DNA of 64,000 bases from Flectobacillus longus (GCF_030056705.1 NZ_JASHIC010000013.1:1-64000); one strand, 5' to 3'. Positions 1 to 8,647 are shown, counted from the stretch's first letter. Notes: a model not told the origin generated them from the sequence alone. Translations and numbers: made by a program.

Positions 1-114
1 GATAGTTATAGATCTTTGTTAAATCGCTTCGACACAACGATTTCAAGTTGGATGGGGTTTAACTTTATAGCATTCATTATCATGGCAATTAAGAAAATTA
101 AAAAGTCAAGATGA
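1..114 (+). CDS. C-terminal tail of an unknown membrane protein (partial)
   Basis: An open frame runs from the first base to TGA at 112-114 and encodes 37 residues. They contain a hydrophobic stretch (WMGFNFIAFIIMAI) followed by a lysine/arginine-rich end (KKIKKSR), which looks like a last membrane helix with a cytoplasmic tail. The start lies outside the window. It would converge on the glycosyltransferase/HAD gene. It is too short for family assignment and could be chance, but the composition is protein-like. Confidence 0.4.
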   Translation, partial: DSYRSLLNRFDTTISSWMGFNFIAFIIMAIKKIKKSR

Positions 115-129
115 CTTCATTCTATGTTG

Positions 130-180
130 GATTTCGGAAATGGAAAATACTATTTTAAGTTTTATTTCATTTCCGAAATC
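130..180. terminator. 13-bp perfect inverted repeat between convergent genes
   Basis: GATTTCGGAAATG at 130-142 is exactly complementary to CATTTCCGAAATC at 168-180, with a 25-nt AT-rich loop. It sits between two convergent reading frames, so a bidirectional terminator or an intergenic repeat element is likely. The flank 181-200 (reverse complement ATTGTGGATTTGGGATTTC) recurs almost identically at about 20052-20072. Confidence 0.4.
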
Positions 181-210
181 AGAAATCCCAAATCCACAAT
201 AGTTTATAAC

Positions 211-1575
211 TTACTCTACGTACGCCAACATCGGCTCAAAACTTCTTTCTCGAAGCACCACATCGGCTACTAATTCTAAAGCAGGATGACTGGCACAAAA
301 CGAAAAACCTAGTCCTGCTTTTTGTACCATACACATATCGTTTTCGCCATCACCAATCACCATTATCTCATCGAGTGTTAAACCTAAAGATGCTGCAATC
401 TTAGTAATTACATGATTTTTACAATAATCATGTTTGCATTTAGCATCTTTATGTCTAAAAAAGGCTGAAGGAATCTTTACCTCACCAGTGGTATGCCCCC
501 TCCAAAACTCTAGGTCATTAGCCATCGTAAAATCTAGTTGAAATCGGTGCATCAAGTGATTCGTTACCAAGCTATAGCTATCGCTTACAATTCCAATCAC
601 ACAACCTTTTTGCTTCAATGCCAGAATCGTTTGTTCAAAATCTGGTGTTATTGGAATCATATCCAACACCTCGATAATTTCTGCAATGGTTCGTCCTTTC
701 ATCAATTTGGCAATCTCTTTAGTTCTAATTACAGGATTCACATACTCAAGAGCAATTTTTCGCAGGGCTTTCTCAAAGCCAAAATGCCGAGCGGCGGTTT
801 GAATAAAACTATCAGCCAAAATAGTCCTGTCCATATCAAATACCACAACCTTGTGTTTGAGTGTAGGATTTAGTTCTACTCTTAAACCACTAATTACCGA
901 TTGGTGTGGGGTAATTAAACAAGCCATATCAGCCTCGGCACGATTCATAATGGCGCGTGTTACTTCTCTTGCCATATTTCCCAGCGATTGTAGAGGCTTC
1001 ATTTTATTTTCTACATATCCAATATTTACTTCCGTAATTCTGGCACTAGCGTGATACATATCTATAAGCAAACCAATATCTACCCCATAATCATTTTCAA
1101 AAATGATATTCTCCAAAAAGCTTCTCTTACCCGAAACAATTCCGCTCAATGGTTGCGAAAATTGATTTAATTCTGGAAAATATATATCCAATAAAGGCTT
1201 TGCCAGCAACTCAGTTACCCGCCCCGCCTGCCTATCAAAGCATGATTTTACAAAATCAGTATTTCCTTCTAACAAAGGATTAGCCATCAAATCCACTATA
1301 TTTTCAGGATAGGTCGGAATATCCGCATCCAAAAAGACCAAATAATCTCCTGTTGCCAACTTTACACCTTCTTGCATCGATATACCCTTGCCTTGCTCAG
1401 TACTTCCGATTACACAAGCACCCGAAAGCAATGCTACCGACACAGTATTATCAGTCGAATTATCGTCTATAACCAAAACTTCTTTTGTGAGGTTAGAGTT
1501 AAAGGCTTTTCTGATTACTTCCGAAATCGTAGCCTCTTCGTTCCAAGCAGGTATTACTACACTTACATTTTTCAT
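211..1575 (-). CDS. GpgS-like glycosyltransferase fused to HAD phosphatase
   Basis: This 454-residue protein has two parts. Residues 1-235 are a GT-A fold family 2/81-like glycosyltransferase: NVSVVIPAWNEE start, VIDDNSTDNT, and a metal-binding DAD at 83-85. Residues 118-210 (RVTELLAKPLLDIYFPEL, QPLSG, then a VDIGLLID-type helix) closely resemble glucosyl-3-phosphoglycerate synthase as I recall it from actinobacteria. Residues 241-454 are a SerB-like HAD phosphatase: motif I DMDRT 247-251 (D247, D249), motif II S331, motif IV GDGEND 408-413. By inference one polypeptide makes a glycosyl-3-phosphoglycerate and dephosphorylates it to a glycosylglycerate compatible solute, as the fused MpgS/MpgP of Dehalococcoides does for mannosylglycerate. 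Substrate is unproven; the HAD half could act on another phosphate ester. The ATG at 1575 directly precedes the GT motif. Confidence 0.8.
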   Translation of the reverse strand: MKNVSVVIPAWNEEATISEVIRKAFNSNLTKEVLVIDDNSTDNTVSVALLSGACVIGSTEQGKGISMQEGVKLATGDYLVFLDADIPTYPENIVDLMANPLLEGNTDFVKSCFDRQAGRVTELLAKPLLDIYFPELNQFSQPLSGIVSGKRSFLENIIFENDYGVDIGLLIDMYHASARITEVNIGYVENKMKPLQSLGNMAREVTRAIMNRAEADMACLITPHQSVISGLRVELNPTLKHKVVVFDMDRTILADSFIQTAARHFGFEKALRKIALEYVNPVIRTKEIAKLMKGRTIAEIIEVLDMIPITPDFEQTILALKQKGCVIGIVSDSYSLVTNHLMHRFQLDFTMANDLEFWRGHTTGEVKIPSAFFRHKDAKCKHDYCKNHVITKIAASLGLTLDEIMVIGDGENDMCMVQKAGLGFSFCASHPALELVADVVLRERSFEPMLAYVE

Positions 1576-1879
1576 AAATTATTTATTTTAAGTGACATAA
1601 AACTGTTTCCTCAAAAGAACCATTTTACATTACATACACCTTACATAGGGATTAGAATAGCCTTAAAGCTACAGTGCTATACAATTCTAATAAATTTCTA
1701 ATCTTTTACTAATGATTTGCTGATACTTGACTTGTAAGTTTGTAGTACAAAATACACGTTATTCTAACATTAAAAATTAGAGTAGTTTTTTAAACAATTA
1801 TACTTTTTTCAAAAAAATACAATTGCCTATGGACTAAGCGTTTACTATTCTTTACTTAGAAAATATAAAATTTAAGCTT
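1576..1879. other. divergent intergenic region
   Basis: This AT-rich gap separates the divergent GpgS-like gene (minus) and the coiled-coil protein gene (plus). Apart from a TAnnTTTG box at 1735-1742, I see no gene or RNA in it. It must hold the promoters of both neighbours. Confidence 0.6.
1735..1742 (+). promoter_or_regulatory. possible Bacteroidetes -7 box
   Basis: TAAGTTTG matches the Bacteroidetes sigma-A -7 consensus TAnnTTTG. The nearest upstream TTG (1717-1719) is only 15 bp away, shorter than the usual ~19, so the match is incomplete. It lies about 140 bp before the 1880 start codon. Confidence 0.3.
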
Positions 1880-2572
1880 ATGAATATTAAACGAATAAGC
1901 CTTGCCTGTGTCCTATTTATGGGACTTGCTCAATGTAATTGGAGTTTTAGTCAAAAAGTTAGCGAAAGTATATACGAGGGCAAACCCGTACTTAGCTCAA
2001 GTACCAAAGGGGCAAAAAAAAGCCTACAACAAGCATGGTCAGACTATTTAGAAAATAGCTACCAAGCAAAAACTAAACGCAGAAGCAATAAAGTTATCGC
2101 CGACAACGTTGTTTTTAGTGATATCAATACTGCGACTGTAAATAGTATATTATATGTTGAAGAAAGTAGAGTGGAGAAAGGAATATTTAATGTATATTTG
2201 TACACAAACACAGTAAGTGAAAAAGCCTCGAGTCAAACCTATACTCCAGAGGAAGTTTTGAAGCTTTCAAGCAATTTAGAAAACTTCTTATCACGCTACC
2301 AGTACAATTACCTTTCTGGCCTTTTGCAAGAAGATAGCAAATCTTTAGAGAAAAGTCAGAAAAGTCTCAACAAACTCCTAATCGCAAACACAAAACTTGA
2401 AAAACGCATTGAGCGTTCATTGCGGAGCATTGCCAAAACGCAAGAACAAATAGATGCTGATAAGAAATCAATAGAAGAAAACAAAGCTAAAGTGGCTGAT
2501 TTGCAGCAACAAATCAACCAACAACGCTCAAAGATATTGGATCTCGAACAAACACGAGACCAAAAGAACTAA
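1880..2572 (+). CDS. secreted coiled-coil protein, unknown function
   Basis: This 230-residue protein is not recognised. It starts with a signal peptide (MNIKRISLACVLFMGLAQC, then NWSFSQ). The LAQC could be read as a weak lipobox, but Q before Cys is unusual, so cleavage by signal peptidase I near FSQ is also possible. Residues about 25-145 are mixed. Residues about 150-228 are rich in K, E, Q, L and I with heptad spacing and should form a long periplasmic coiled coil. It has its own terminator and no operon partner. A periplasmic or outer-membrane structural role is only a guess. Confidence 0.75.
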   Translation: MNIKRISLACVLFMGLAQCNWSFSQKVSESIYEGKPVLSSSTKGAKKSLQQAWSDYLENSYQAKTKRRSNKVIADNVVFSDINTATVNSILYVEESRVEKGIFNVYLYTNTVSEKASSQTYTPEEVLKLSSNLENFLSRYQYNYLSGLLQEDSKSLEKSQKSLNKLLIANTKLEKRIERSLRSIAKTQEQIDADKKSIEENKAKVADLQQQINQQRSKILDLEQTRDQKN

Positions 2573-2604
2573 TTTAGTTAAGGTGAAAAAAGTGGAACAC
2601 CACT

Positions 2605-2628
2605 CTCTTGTTTTTAATTAAACAAGAG
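2605..2628 (+). terminator. small hairpin after the coiled-coil gene
   Basis: CTCTTGTTT (2605-2613) pairs perfectly with AAACAAGAG (2620-2628). It precedes the stronger terminator by 4 nt. Confidence 0.4.
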
Positions 2629-2632
2629 TTAT

Positions 2633-2669
2633 AATCCCAGGTAAATATATGGTTACCTGGGATTTTTGT
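2633..2669 (+). terminator. Rho-independent terminator of the coiled-coil gene
   Basis: AATCCCAGGTAA (2633-2644) and TTACCTGGGATT (2653-2664) form a perfect 12-bp stem with an 8-nt loop, followed directly by a T run. It lies about 60 bp after the stop at 2572. Confidence 0.8.
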
Positions 2670-2817
2670 TTACTCAAATATAGGGATTTTCTACTAAGTA
2701 AAAACATTTGATAAGTAGTTTTTTTGCAAAACATCCCGAAAAATACCCCTCTCGTCGCACCTATCGATTTTTACCACAAAAAAATAAAAATCATTCTTAT
2801 TCAACTCATTTGTAGTG

Positions 2818-2825
2818 TACCTTTG
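2818..2825 (+). promoter_or_regulatory. -7 box of the fumC promoter
   Basis: TACCTTTG fits TAnnTTTG exactly and lies 62 bp upstream of the fumC ATG, a normal leader length. The -33 TTTG is not clearly present (TTCTTAT near 2794-2800 is the nearest candidate). Confidence 0.45.
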
Positions 2826-2887
2826 CGTGATTTATTCTTCCTATAACGCAAGTTTAGCGAAACCAATTACCAATTCTCAATTTGACA

Positions 2888-4291
2888 ATGGAATATAGAA
2901 TAGAAAAAGACACGATGGGTAAGGTGCAAGTACCTGCCAACGTTTACTGGGGTGCTCAGACCCAACGTTCAATTATGAATTTCCCGATTGCTCAGGACAT
3001 CAACAAGATGCCGAAGGAAATCATCAAGGCTTTTGCATACCTTAAAAAAGCAGCAGCGTTTGCTAACTTCGACGCTGGTGTATTGCCTGAAGAGAAAAAA
3101 AATCTTATCGCTCAAATATGTGACGAGATTCTTGAAGGTAAACTAGATGACCAATTCCCATTAGTGGTTTGGCAAACTGGTTCGGGTACTCAATCAAATA
3201 TGAACTGCAACGAGGTAATCGCTTACCGTGCTCACGTAGTAAATGGAGGTTCATTGCTTGACGAACAAAAATTTGTTCATCCAAATGATGACGTAAACAA
3301 GTCACAATCTTCAAATGATACTTTTCCTACTGCAATGCACATTGCAGCCTACAAAATATTATTGGAAGTAACTATTCCGGGTATTAAAAAACTTCGTGAT
3401 ACACTCGATGCCAAAGCTAAAGCTTTCAAAGATGTTGTAAAAATCGGCCGTACTCACTTCATGGATGCTACTCCATTGACTTTGGGACAGGAGTTTTCGG
3501 GATATGTATCTCAGCTTGACCATGGTTTGCGTGCCATCAACAACACCTTGGCTCACTTATCTGAATTGGCATTGGGTGGTACTGCTGTAGGTACTGGTAT
3601 CAATACACCAAAAGGATATGATGTAAATGTAGCCAAACATATTGCTGACCTAACAGGTTTGCCATTTGTTACTGCTGAAAATAAATTCGAAGCTTTGGCA
3701 GCACACGATGCTATTGTTGAAGCACACGGTGCCTTGAAAACTGTGGCGGCCAGCTTGATGAAAATCGGTAACGATATTCGTATGTTGTCGTCGGGTCCTC
3801 GTTCGGGTATTGGCGAAATCTATATTCCAGACAACGAGCCAGGTTCATCAATTATGCCAGGAAAAGTAAACCCTACTCAATGCGAAGCCATGACTATGGT
3901 AGCAGCTCAGGTAATGGGTAACGATGTGGCTATCAACATTGGTGGCTCGATGGGTCACTTTGAATTAAACGTATTCAAGCCAGTAATGATTTATAACTTC
4001 TTGCACTCAGCTCGTTTGATTGGTGATGTTTGTGTTGCCTTCAATGACAAGTGTGCTGTGGGTATTGAGCCATTACACGAAAATATCAAAAAACACGTAA
4101 ACAACTCGTTGATGTTGGTAACTGCTTTGAACACAAAGATTGGTTACTATAAAGCTGCTGAGATTGCTCAAACAGCTCACAAAAACGGTTCAACATTGAA
4201 AGAAACTGCTATTGCTTTGGGTTACTTAACTGCTGAAGAATTTGACCAGTGGGTGAAACCTGAAAACATGGTTGGCGAAATCAACGTGTAG
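2888..4291 (+). CDS. fumC: class II fumarate hydratase
   Basis: Fumarase C interconverts fumarate and L-malate in the TCA cycle as a cytosolic homotetramer without an iron-sulfur cluster. The 467-residue length is typical. Family marks are MGKVQVPA near the N-terminus, [12 protein letters not shown], the [19 protein letters not shown] segment, [15 protein letters not shown], and the fumarase/aspartase signature [11 protein letters not shown] near residue 320. The ATG at 2888 ([11 protein letters not shown]) is preferred over an in-frame TTG two codons earlier at 2882. The gene is monocistronic, with a -7 box upstream and a terminator downstream. Confidence 0.97.
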   Translation: MEYRIEKDTMGKVQVPANVYWGAQTQRSIMNFPIAQDINKMPKEIIKAFAYLKKAAAFANFDAGVLPEEKKNLIAQICDEILEGKLDDQFPLVVWQTGSGTQSNMNCNEVIAYRAHVVNGGSLLDEQKFVHPNDDVNKSQSSNDTFPTAMHIAAYKILLEVTIPGIKKLRDTLDAKAKAFKDVVKIGRTHFMDATPLTLGQEFSGYVSQLDHGLRAINNTLAHLSELALGGTAVGTGINTPKGYDVNVAKHIADLTGLPFVTAENKFEALAAHDAIVEAHGALKTVAASLMKIGNDIRMLSSGPRSGIGEIYIPDNEPGSSIMPGKVNPTQCEAMTMVAAQVMGNDVAINIGGSMGHFELNVFKPVMIYNFLHSARLIGDVCVAFNDKCAVGIEPLHENIKKHVNNSLMLVTALNTKIGYYKAAEIAQTAHKNGSTLKETAIALGYLTAEEFDQWVKPENMVGEINV

Positions 4292-4317
4292 TCCATTTTC
4301 ATAGTATTTTTCTAAGA

Positions 4318-4353
4318 AAAGCCTCAAATCATACCTGGTTTGGGGCTTTTTAT
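4318..4353 (+). terminator. fumC terminator
   Basis: AAAGCCTCAAA (4318-4328) pairs with TTTGGGGCTTT (4339-4349), with one G-U pair in an 11-bp stem. A T-rich tail follows, 26 bp after the fumC stop. Confidence 0.75.
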
Positions 4354-4479
4354 TTGTACTTTATTTTGAAATCGATTTCACGAAATATTTCATGATTTTT
4401 CAAAAAATCTTCAGTAGCTTAGTATAAAATATTCCTTTTCGGTGAAAAACAGGTAAATAAACAAGAAAAATATCATACC

Positions 4480-5310
4480 ATGGAAGATGTATTAGTTAAA
4501 GAAAAATCTGAGTTTCGTAACTACGACCAAGGCGACATTACCGCTGCTGTAAAAGAGCATTATCGCAAAATGCGTACAAGACAAACCTACGATTATGTGC
4601 AGGCAATGAAAAAGAAATACCTTACTTTCGACAAGCCAATGCACTTGTGGGAAGCTATGGAAAAATTGAATGCCTTGATTGATGTAAGCGACCCAGATTT
4701 GAATTTACCTAACGTACAACATTTGCTTCAGTCGGCAGAGGGGATGCGTGCCGAAGGCCGTCCAGACTGGATGCAACTGGTGGGATTGATTCATGACCTT
4801 GGTAAGGCTATGTACCTTTGGGGTTCGGATGAAGATGGTACTTCACAAGCAGAACAATGGGGCTTGGTGGGCGATGTTTTTGTGGTAGGTTGTAAGTTTC
4901 CTGATTCTTGTGTTTATCCTGAGTTCAACGAATTGAATCCAGATATGCACGACGAAAGATACAATACCGAACTGGGTGTATATGAAGAAGGTTGCGGTCT
5001 TGACAATTTGCATTTAGCATGGGGACATGACGAATATTTATATCAAGTTTTGAAAAACCATAAAGACAACACTATACCCGAAGAAGGTATGGTAATGGTG
5101 CGTTATCACTCATTTTATCCTTGGCATACAGGAGGTAGTTATACAAAGCTATTAAATGAAAAAGACGAGCAATACAAAGAGTGGATTAAGGACTTCAATC
5201 AATACGATTTATATACAAAATGTCCAAAAATTTATGACCTCAACGAAATGAAAGAATACTATTTGCCAATTGCAGAAAAGTATCTTGGCTCGGGTCCTAT
5301 TTATTGGTAA
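4480..5310 (+). CDS. myo-inositol oxygenase (MIOX)
   Basis: This non-haem di-iron enzyme cleaves myo-inositol with O2 to D-glucuronate in the cytosol. The 276 residues match the usual family length (about 285 in animals). All six di-iron ligands of the family can be placed: H81 (NVQHLLQ), H105 and D106 (GLIHDLGK), H183 (WGHDEYLY), H210 (RYHSFYPWH) and D243 (QYDLYTKC). The conserved C-terminal SGPIYW is also present. No inositol transporter, iol dehydrogenase or uronate isomerase gene is nearby, so the product's fate must be encoded elsewhere. The family is best known from eukaryotes but occurs in some bacteria, including Bacteroidota. The gene is monocistronic and convergent with the XRE regulator. 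Confidence 0.95.
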   Translation: MEDVLVKEKSEFRNYDQGDITAAVKEHYRKMRTRQTYDYVQAMKKKYLTFDKPMHLWEAMEKLNALIDVSDPDLNLPNVQHLLQSAEGMRAEGRPDWMQLVGLIHDLGKAMYLWGSDEDGTSQAEQWGLVGDVFVVGCKFPDSCVYPEFNELNPDMHDERYNTELGVYEEGCGLDNLHLAWGHDEYLYQVLKNHKDNTIPEEGMVMVRYHSFYPWHTGGSYTKLLNEKDEQYKEWIKDFNQYDLYTKCPKIYDLNEMKEYYLPIAEKYLGSGPIYW

Positions 5311-5359
5311 TAGGTGCTAGATAAGAAGATTTTATAACTGACACCCAATTTGCTATTTT

Positions 5360-5413
5360 GTCAAAAAGCACAAAAGTCAAACAAAATCTTGTTTGACTTT
5401 TGTGCTTTTTGAC
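5360..5413. terminator. 25-bp perfect hairpin, bidirectional terminator
   Basis: Positions 5360-5384 are exactly complementary to 5389-5413, a 25-bp stem with a 4-nt AATC loop. It lies between convergent MIOX and XRE genes, and A and T tracts inside both arms could serve either strand. The stem is much longer than the other terminators in this window. Confidence 0.75.
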
Positions 5414-5508
5414 TGACTTACAGCGATATACGTCTTTCGATTAGTAATTTTACTGTACAAAACTACTTTTGTCTTCTCTTTTATTTCCAAAAAATAATAT
5501 TTTTTGGA

Positions 5509-5844
5509 TTAGTCTTCGCTTTCAATCAACTTAGCTAATAATTTAGCTTGCAATTCTATAATCTTGCGTTGCATATCCAATACTTCCTCTGTTTTCAACA
5601 CAACATATCCTGCTTGTGTTTCTTGTACATCAGAAATATTTTGGATTTCAGATTCTCCCATCAAATAAGCAACAGTGACGTTTAGCGTGCGCGCCATACG
5701 TATCAATTGGGAATACTTAGCATCATTACGATTAAGAATGGCATGGAGTGTTGCCTCCGTAATATTAGATTGAATAGCTAATTGAAGAAGAGTCATCCCC
5801 CTCTCAGCGATTAGTACCCTGATTCTATCTTCAACTCGTTTCAT
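5509..5844 (-). CDS. XRE-family helix-turn-helix regulator
   Basis: This 111-residue DNA-binding protein has a Cro/C1-type HTH at about residues 5-62: VEDRIRVLIAERGMTLLQLA, SNITEATLHAILN as turn and recognition helix, then RMARTLNVTVAYLMG. Residues 85-110 form a short helical, possibly coiled-coil tail (DMQRKIIELQAKLLAKL) suited to dimerisation. It stands alone with a long leader, and no toxin, phage or restriction gene adjoins it. The target is unknown; autoregulation is common in the family. Confidence 0.85.
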   Translation of the reverse strand: MKRVEDRIRVLIAERGMTLLQLAIQSNITEATLHAILNRNDAKYSQLIRMARTLNVTVAYLMGESEIQNISDVQETQAGYVVLKTEEVLDMQRKIIELQAKLLAKLIESED

Positions 5845-6047
5845 AGTGCGTTGTGTGTTTTCATTAAAAAAGTTTTAAGATAAGTATATAAGATTTCAGA
5901 ATTAAAGGGCGACTGTATTATTAGTGGAATAAATAATCAGTTACATATTGTATTATCTCTTAATCTCTCAATAAATCTACCATCTGAACTATTTACCCGA
6001 TTTGTCTTAGGGAAAAGTAGCTTGTATTTTTTATACGTTGGCGAACA

Positions 6048-6055
6048 CAAATATA
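6048..6055 (-). promoter_or_regulatory. possible -7 box for the XRE gene
   Basis: CAAATATA on the plus strand reads TATATTTG on the minus strand, an exact TAnnTTTG. It would give a leader of roughly 200 nt before the XRE start. No well-spaced -33 TTTG is visible. Confidence 0.3.
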
Positions 6056-6203
6056 AAAAAAAAAATTATCAAGCTAGGCTTGCTGAACAAAAAAAGGATA
6101 TATGTACTTACATATATTTTTATACAATTCTAAGAGCTTTTAAAAATACTAGAATACTTTGATAAAATCAGACAGAACTACAACTTTATCATTAGTAAAT
6201 GAA

Positions 6204-6245
6204 TTAATAAAGAGCCCTTCTGAATTTAGATTCTGAAGGGCTCTT
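6204..6245 (-). terminator. terminator of the universal stress gene
   Basis: AAGAGCCCTTC (6210-6220) and GAAGGGCTCTT (6235-6245) form an 11-bp stem, extended inside by GAAT/ATTC. On the minus strand a T-rich tail follows. It is about 70 bp downstream of the usp stop. Confidence 0.75.
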
Positions 6246-6316
6246 ACTTGTAAAGAAGGTATAGATTATAATAATGGTATGGGTATATTTGATATTCTAA
6301 GAGTTATTTATCCTAA

Positions 6317-7138
6317 TTATGACAGTGTCATGACTGGGATATCGGAATGATTGACTATATCTTCGGCAATACTTCCTTTGAACCAATGTGCCAATCCTGT
6401 GCGACCATGTGTGTACATTAAAATAAGGTCAGCTTTAATTTTATGAGCACTATCCAAAATTCCCTCTTCGATATTGGCTCCATCCCAAATATCAAAATGG
6501 TAGTTTTTTAATTTGAGCTTGTTAGCCACTTTCTTCATTTCCCCTTTGAGTTGTTCATAATTGATTTGTTGCATGGCGGTATCAACATACACAAAATGAT
6601 ACTCTACTTCGGGCATATTAAGCCATTTAAAAGCCTTCTTGATAAAATCAGTATTCTCCATATCTGTTGCTACCAATACCTTTTTTAACTGATAATCTTG
6701 TTGTTCTCCTTTAATTACCAACACCGGACAGTTGGCATGACGAACAATAGATTCAGAATGTGACCCTCCAAACATTTCTTTGATGCCAGTAGCTCCTGTA
6801 GAGCCCATCACAATCAAATCTGCCTTATGTTTGAGCAATGTCGACTCAAAATTCTCGACACTTTCTTCTACAATAGCTTTTATATTCAAGCCCAAAAACT
6901 TAGTATTAGTAATTACTGATTCTAATTCTTTTTGAGCATCTTCCAAAACACCTTTCCAAGCTGTATCAAAAGGAACCGCCACACCCATCGAATAATACGT
7001 TCCTAAGCTTGCTGAAGGAAATATTTTGACTTGTAATAACGTAATTTCAGCACCATTATGTCTTGCCAAATCGGCTGCTACATCCAATGCTTTTAATGAA
7101 ATTTCACTAAGGTCGGTTGGCACAAGAATCTTTTTCAT
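6317..7138 (-). CDS. tandem universal stress protein (UspA family)
   Basis: This 273-residue cytosolic protein carries two UspA domains, about 1-145 and 150-273. The first starts MKKILVPTDLSEISLKAL and has the nucleotide-binding pattern VMGSTGATG...GGSHSESIV followed by CPVLVI. The second starts KKVLVATDMEN and ends MYTHGRTG...GSIAEDIV then IPVMTL. Both keep the G-x2-G-x9-G-(S/T) type ATP loop, so nucleotide binding is expected. Such proteins support survival under stress or growth arrest in an unspecified way. The gene is monocistronic, with a terminator downstream and the permease terminator upstream. Confidence 0.92.
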   Translation of the reverse strand: MKKILVPTDLSEISLKALDVAADLARHNGAEITLLQVKIFPSASLGTYYSMGVAVPFDTAWKGVLEDAQKELESVITNTKFLGLNIKAIVEESVENFESTLLKHKADLIVMGSTGATGIKEMFGGSHSESIVRHANCPVLVIKGEQQDYQLKKVLVATDMENTDFIKKAFKWLNMPEVEYHFVYVDTAMQQINYEQLKGEMKKVANKLKLKNYHFDIWDGANIEEGILDSAHKIKADLILMYTHGRTGLAHWFKGSIAEDIVNHSDIPVMTLS

Positions 7139-7295
7139 AGCTGTATCGTGTTTTGTTTTGTTACGGTTTGGTTTCCTTTATCGGACTAAGAAAATCGCCT
7201 CAATCTCTGTTCTTTCTTATTTCCTTTTTCCTTAACAAATTTTACCCAAAAAACTGAAAATCAACATGATAAGCATTGGCAACTTTCCTGATTAT

Positions 7296-7339
7296 AATCA
7301 AAACAAAAGCCCTCAGAATACATTGATTCTGAGGGCTTT
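7296..7339 (-). terminator. terminator of the nucleoside-type permease gene
   Basis: AAAGCCCTCAGAAT (7306-7319) pairs perfectly with ATTCTGAGGGCTTT (7326-7339), a 14-bp stem. On the minus strand it is followed by TGTTTTG-type T-rich sequence. It is 21 bp past the permease stop. Confidence 0.85.
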
Positions 7340-7359
7340 CGGCTATATCTTACTAGGTT

Positions 7360-8568
7360 TTACGCTGCCTTAGTTTTGTTTTCACTAAAGAATACAATAA
7401 ACAATACCAAAACAACTGCCGCAATACCCGCAGGAACCATCCAAACCGATGTCCAATCATGCGTAACTGCACCCGAAGCATCTGTTGTAGAGAATTTATC
7501 CAACACAATACCTGAGATTTTTGAACCAATACCCATACCAATACCGTAAGTTGCTAAGGTAATTAATCCTTGTGCTGAGTTCTTGATTTTGTCACCAGCT
7601 TTGTTATCTGTATAGATTTGACCCGTTACAAAGAAGAAGTCATAACATACACCATGCAACACGATGGCTAAATATAAAATCCATTCTGAGCTAATACCAT
7701 CACCGTAGCCAAAGCAGACAAAACGAATAATCCATGCGACTAATCCAACAATAAGCATTTTTTTGATACCAAATTTTGACAAAGCAAATGGAATCAACAA
7801 CATAAAGAATACCTCCGATACTTGTCCCAATGACATTTTGTTTTCAACGCTACTCATGTGCGATTCTGTCAACGAAAGGTTGGCGTGAGCATAATAGAAT
7901 GACAATGGGATACAAACTAATACCGATGCAATAAAGAAAATGGCATACGAACGGTCTTTGAACAAAACGAATGCTTCAGTACCTAAAATTTCACCTAATG
8001 AAGAAGCTTTGGTTGTTGCTTTTGGAGGAGTATCAGGTAAAAAGAAAGCAAAAATACCTAAAGCTAAAGACGTAAACATTGAGATTTGGAAAATAGTAAC
8101 CTTGTCACCAATGGCATAATACCCTACAATATTGGTTACAGCAATCCAAGCAATCGTACCCAATACACGAATCGAAGGGAATTCTTTTTCAGGATTTTGC
8201 ATTTGGTTCATGGCAATCGAACTCGAAAGTGCCAAGTTTGGTGCAAAAGACAAGGTATAAGCCAAAATGTACCAGAAAAACGCATCTGGATCTTTCGTCT
8301 GAATTAAGAAATAAAGTATCGCTGCACCAATGATATTGAGCACACCCATTACTTTTTGTGCAGAGAAGTATCTGTCAGAAATCATTCCCACAAAAAATGG
8401 GGCAATAATAGAGGCAATAGAAAAAGTGGCGTAGGCATTACCTGTCTGGTCACCGCTAGCACCAAGTCCAACGATTAGGTATTTACCCATTTGACCATAC
8501 CATGCTCCCCATGTAAAAAACATTAGGAACATCATAACCATCAATTGAATTTTTGTAGTAGTACGCAT
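7360..8568 (-). CDS. MFS permease, nucleoside:H+ symporter type
   Basis: This 402-residue inner-membrane protein has about 12 predicted helices. The N-terminus (MMFLMFFTWGAWYGQMGKYL), the AYATFSIASIIAPFFVGMISDRYF loop (a variant of the MFS GxxxDRxG signature) and the overall length fit the Nuc_H_symport/NupG branch of the major facilitator superfamily. The Bacteroidota version is commonly annotated as a nucleoside permease. It probably imports nucleosides with protons, but related transporters move other small solutes and nothing nearby pins the substrate. It is transcribed alone, with a -7 box 80 bp upstream and a strong terminator. Confidence 0.85.
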   Translation of the reverse strand: MRTTTKIQLMVMMFLMFFTWGAWYGQMGKYLIVGLGASGDQTGNAYATFSIASIIAPFFVGMISDRYFSAQKVMGVLNIIGAAILYFLIQTKDPDAFFWYILAYTLSFAPNLALSSSIAMNQMQNPEKEFPSIRVLGTIAWIAVTNIVGYYAIGDKVTIFQISMFTSLALGIFAFFLPDTPPKATTKASSLGEILGTEAFVLFKDRSYAIFFIASVLVCIPLSFYYAHANLSLTESHMSSVENKMSLGQVSEVFFMLLIPFALSKFGIKKMLIVGLVAWIIRFVCFGYGDGISSEWILYLAIVLHGVCYDFFFVTGQIYTDNKAGDKIKNSAQGLITLATYGIGMGIGSKISGIVLDKFSTTDASGAVTHDWTSVWMVPAGIAAVVLVLFIVFFSENKTKAA

Positions 8569-8647
8569 TGTTATTTTTTATAGTTTTTGTTGGATAGAGG
8601 AGACTGCATTGGGTGTACGCTTGTACAAACTCTTTTCTCCTATTCTT

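Larger units (their letters stand above)
5845..6316. other. intergenic region upstream of the XRE gene
   Basis: This is an AT-rich 472-bp gap. It contains a possible minus-strand -7 box at 6048-6055 and the usp terminator at 6210-6245. I see no gene or structured RNA otherwise. Confidence 0.55.

Noticed and set aside
2882-2887. TTG-initiated extensions of fumC (2882), and of the genes starting near 10307, 12427, 35581, 42590, 61677 and 62471
   Set aside because: In each case a better ATG follows within 2 to 18 codons, and the extra residues either match no family start or overlap the preceding gene.
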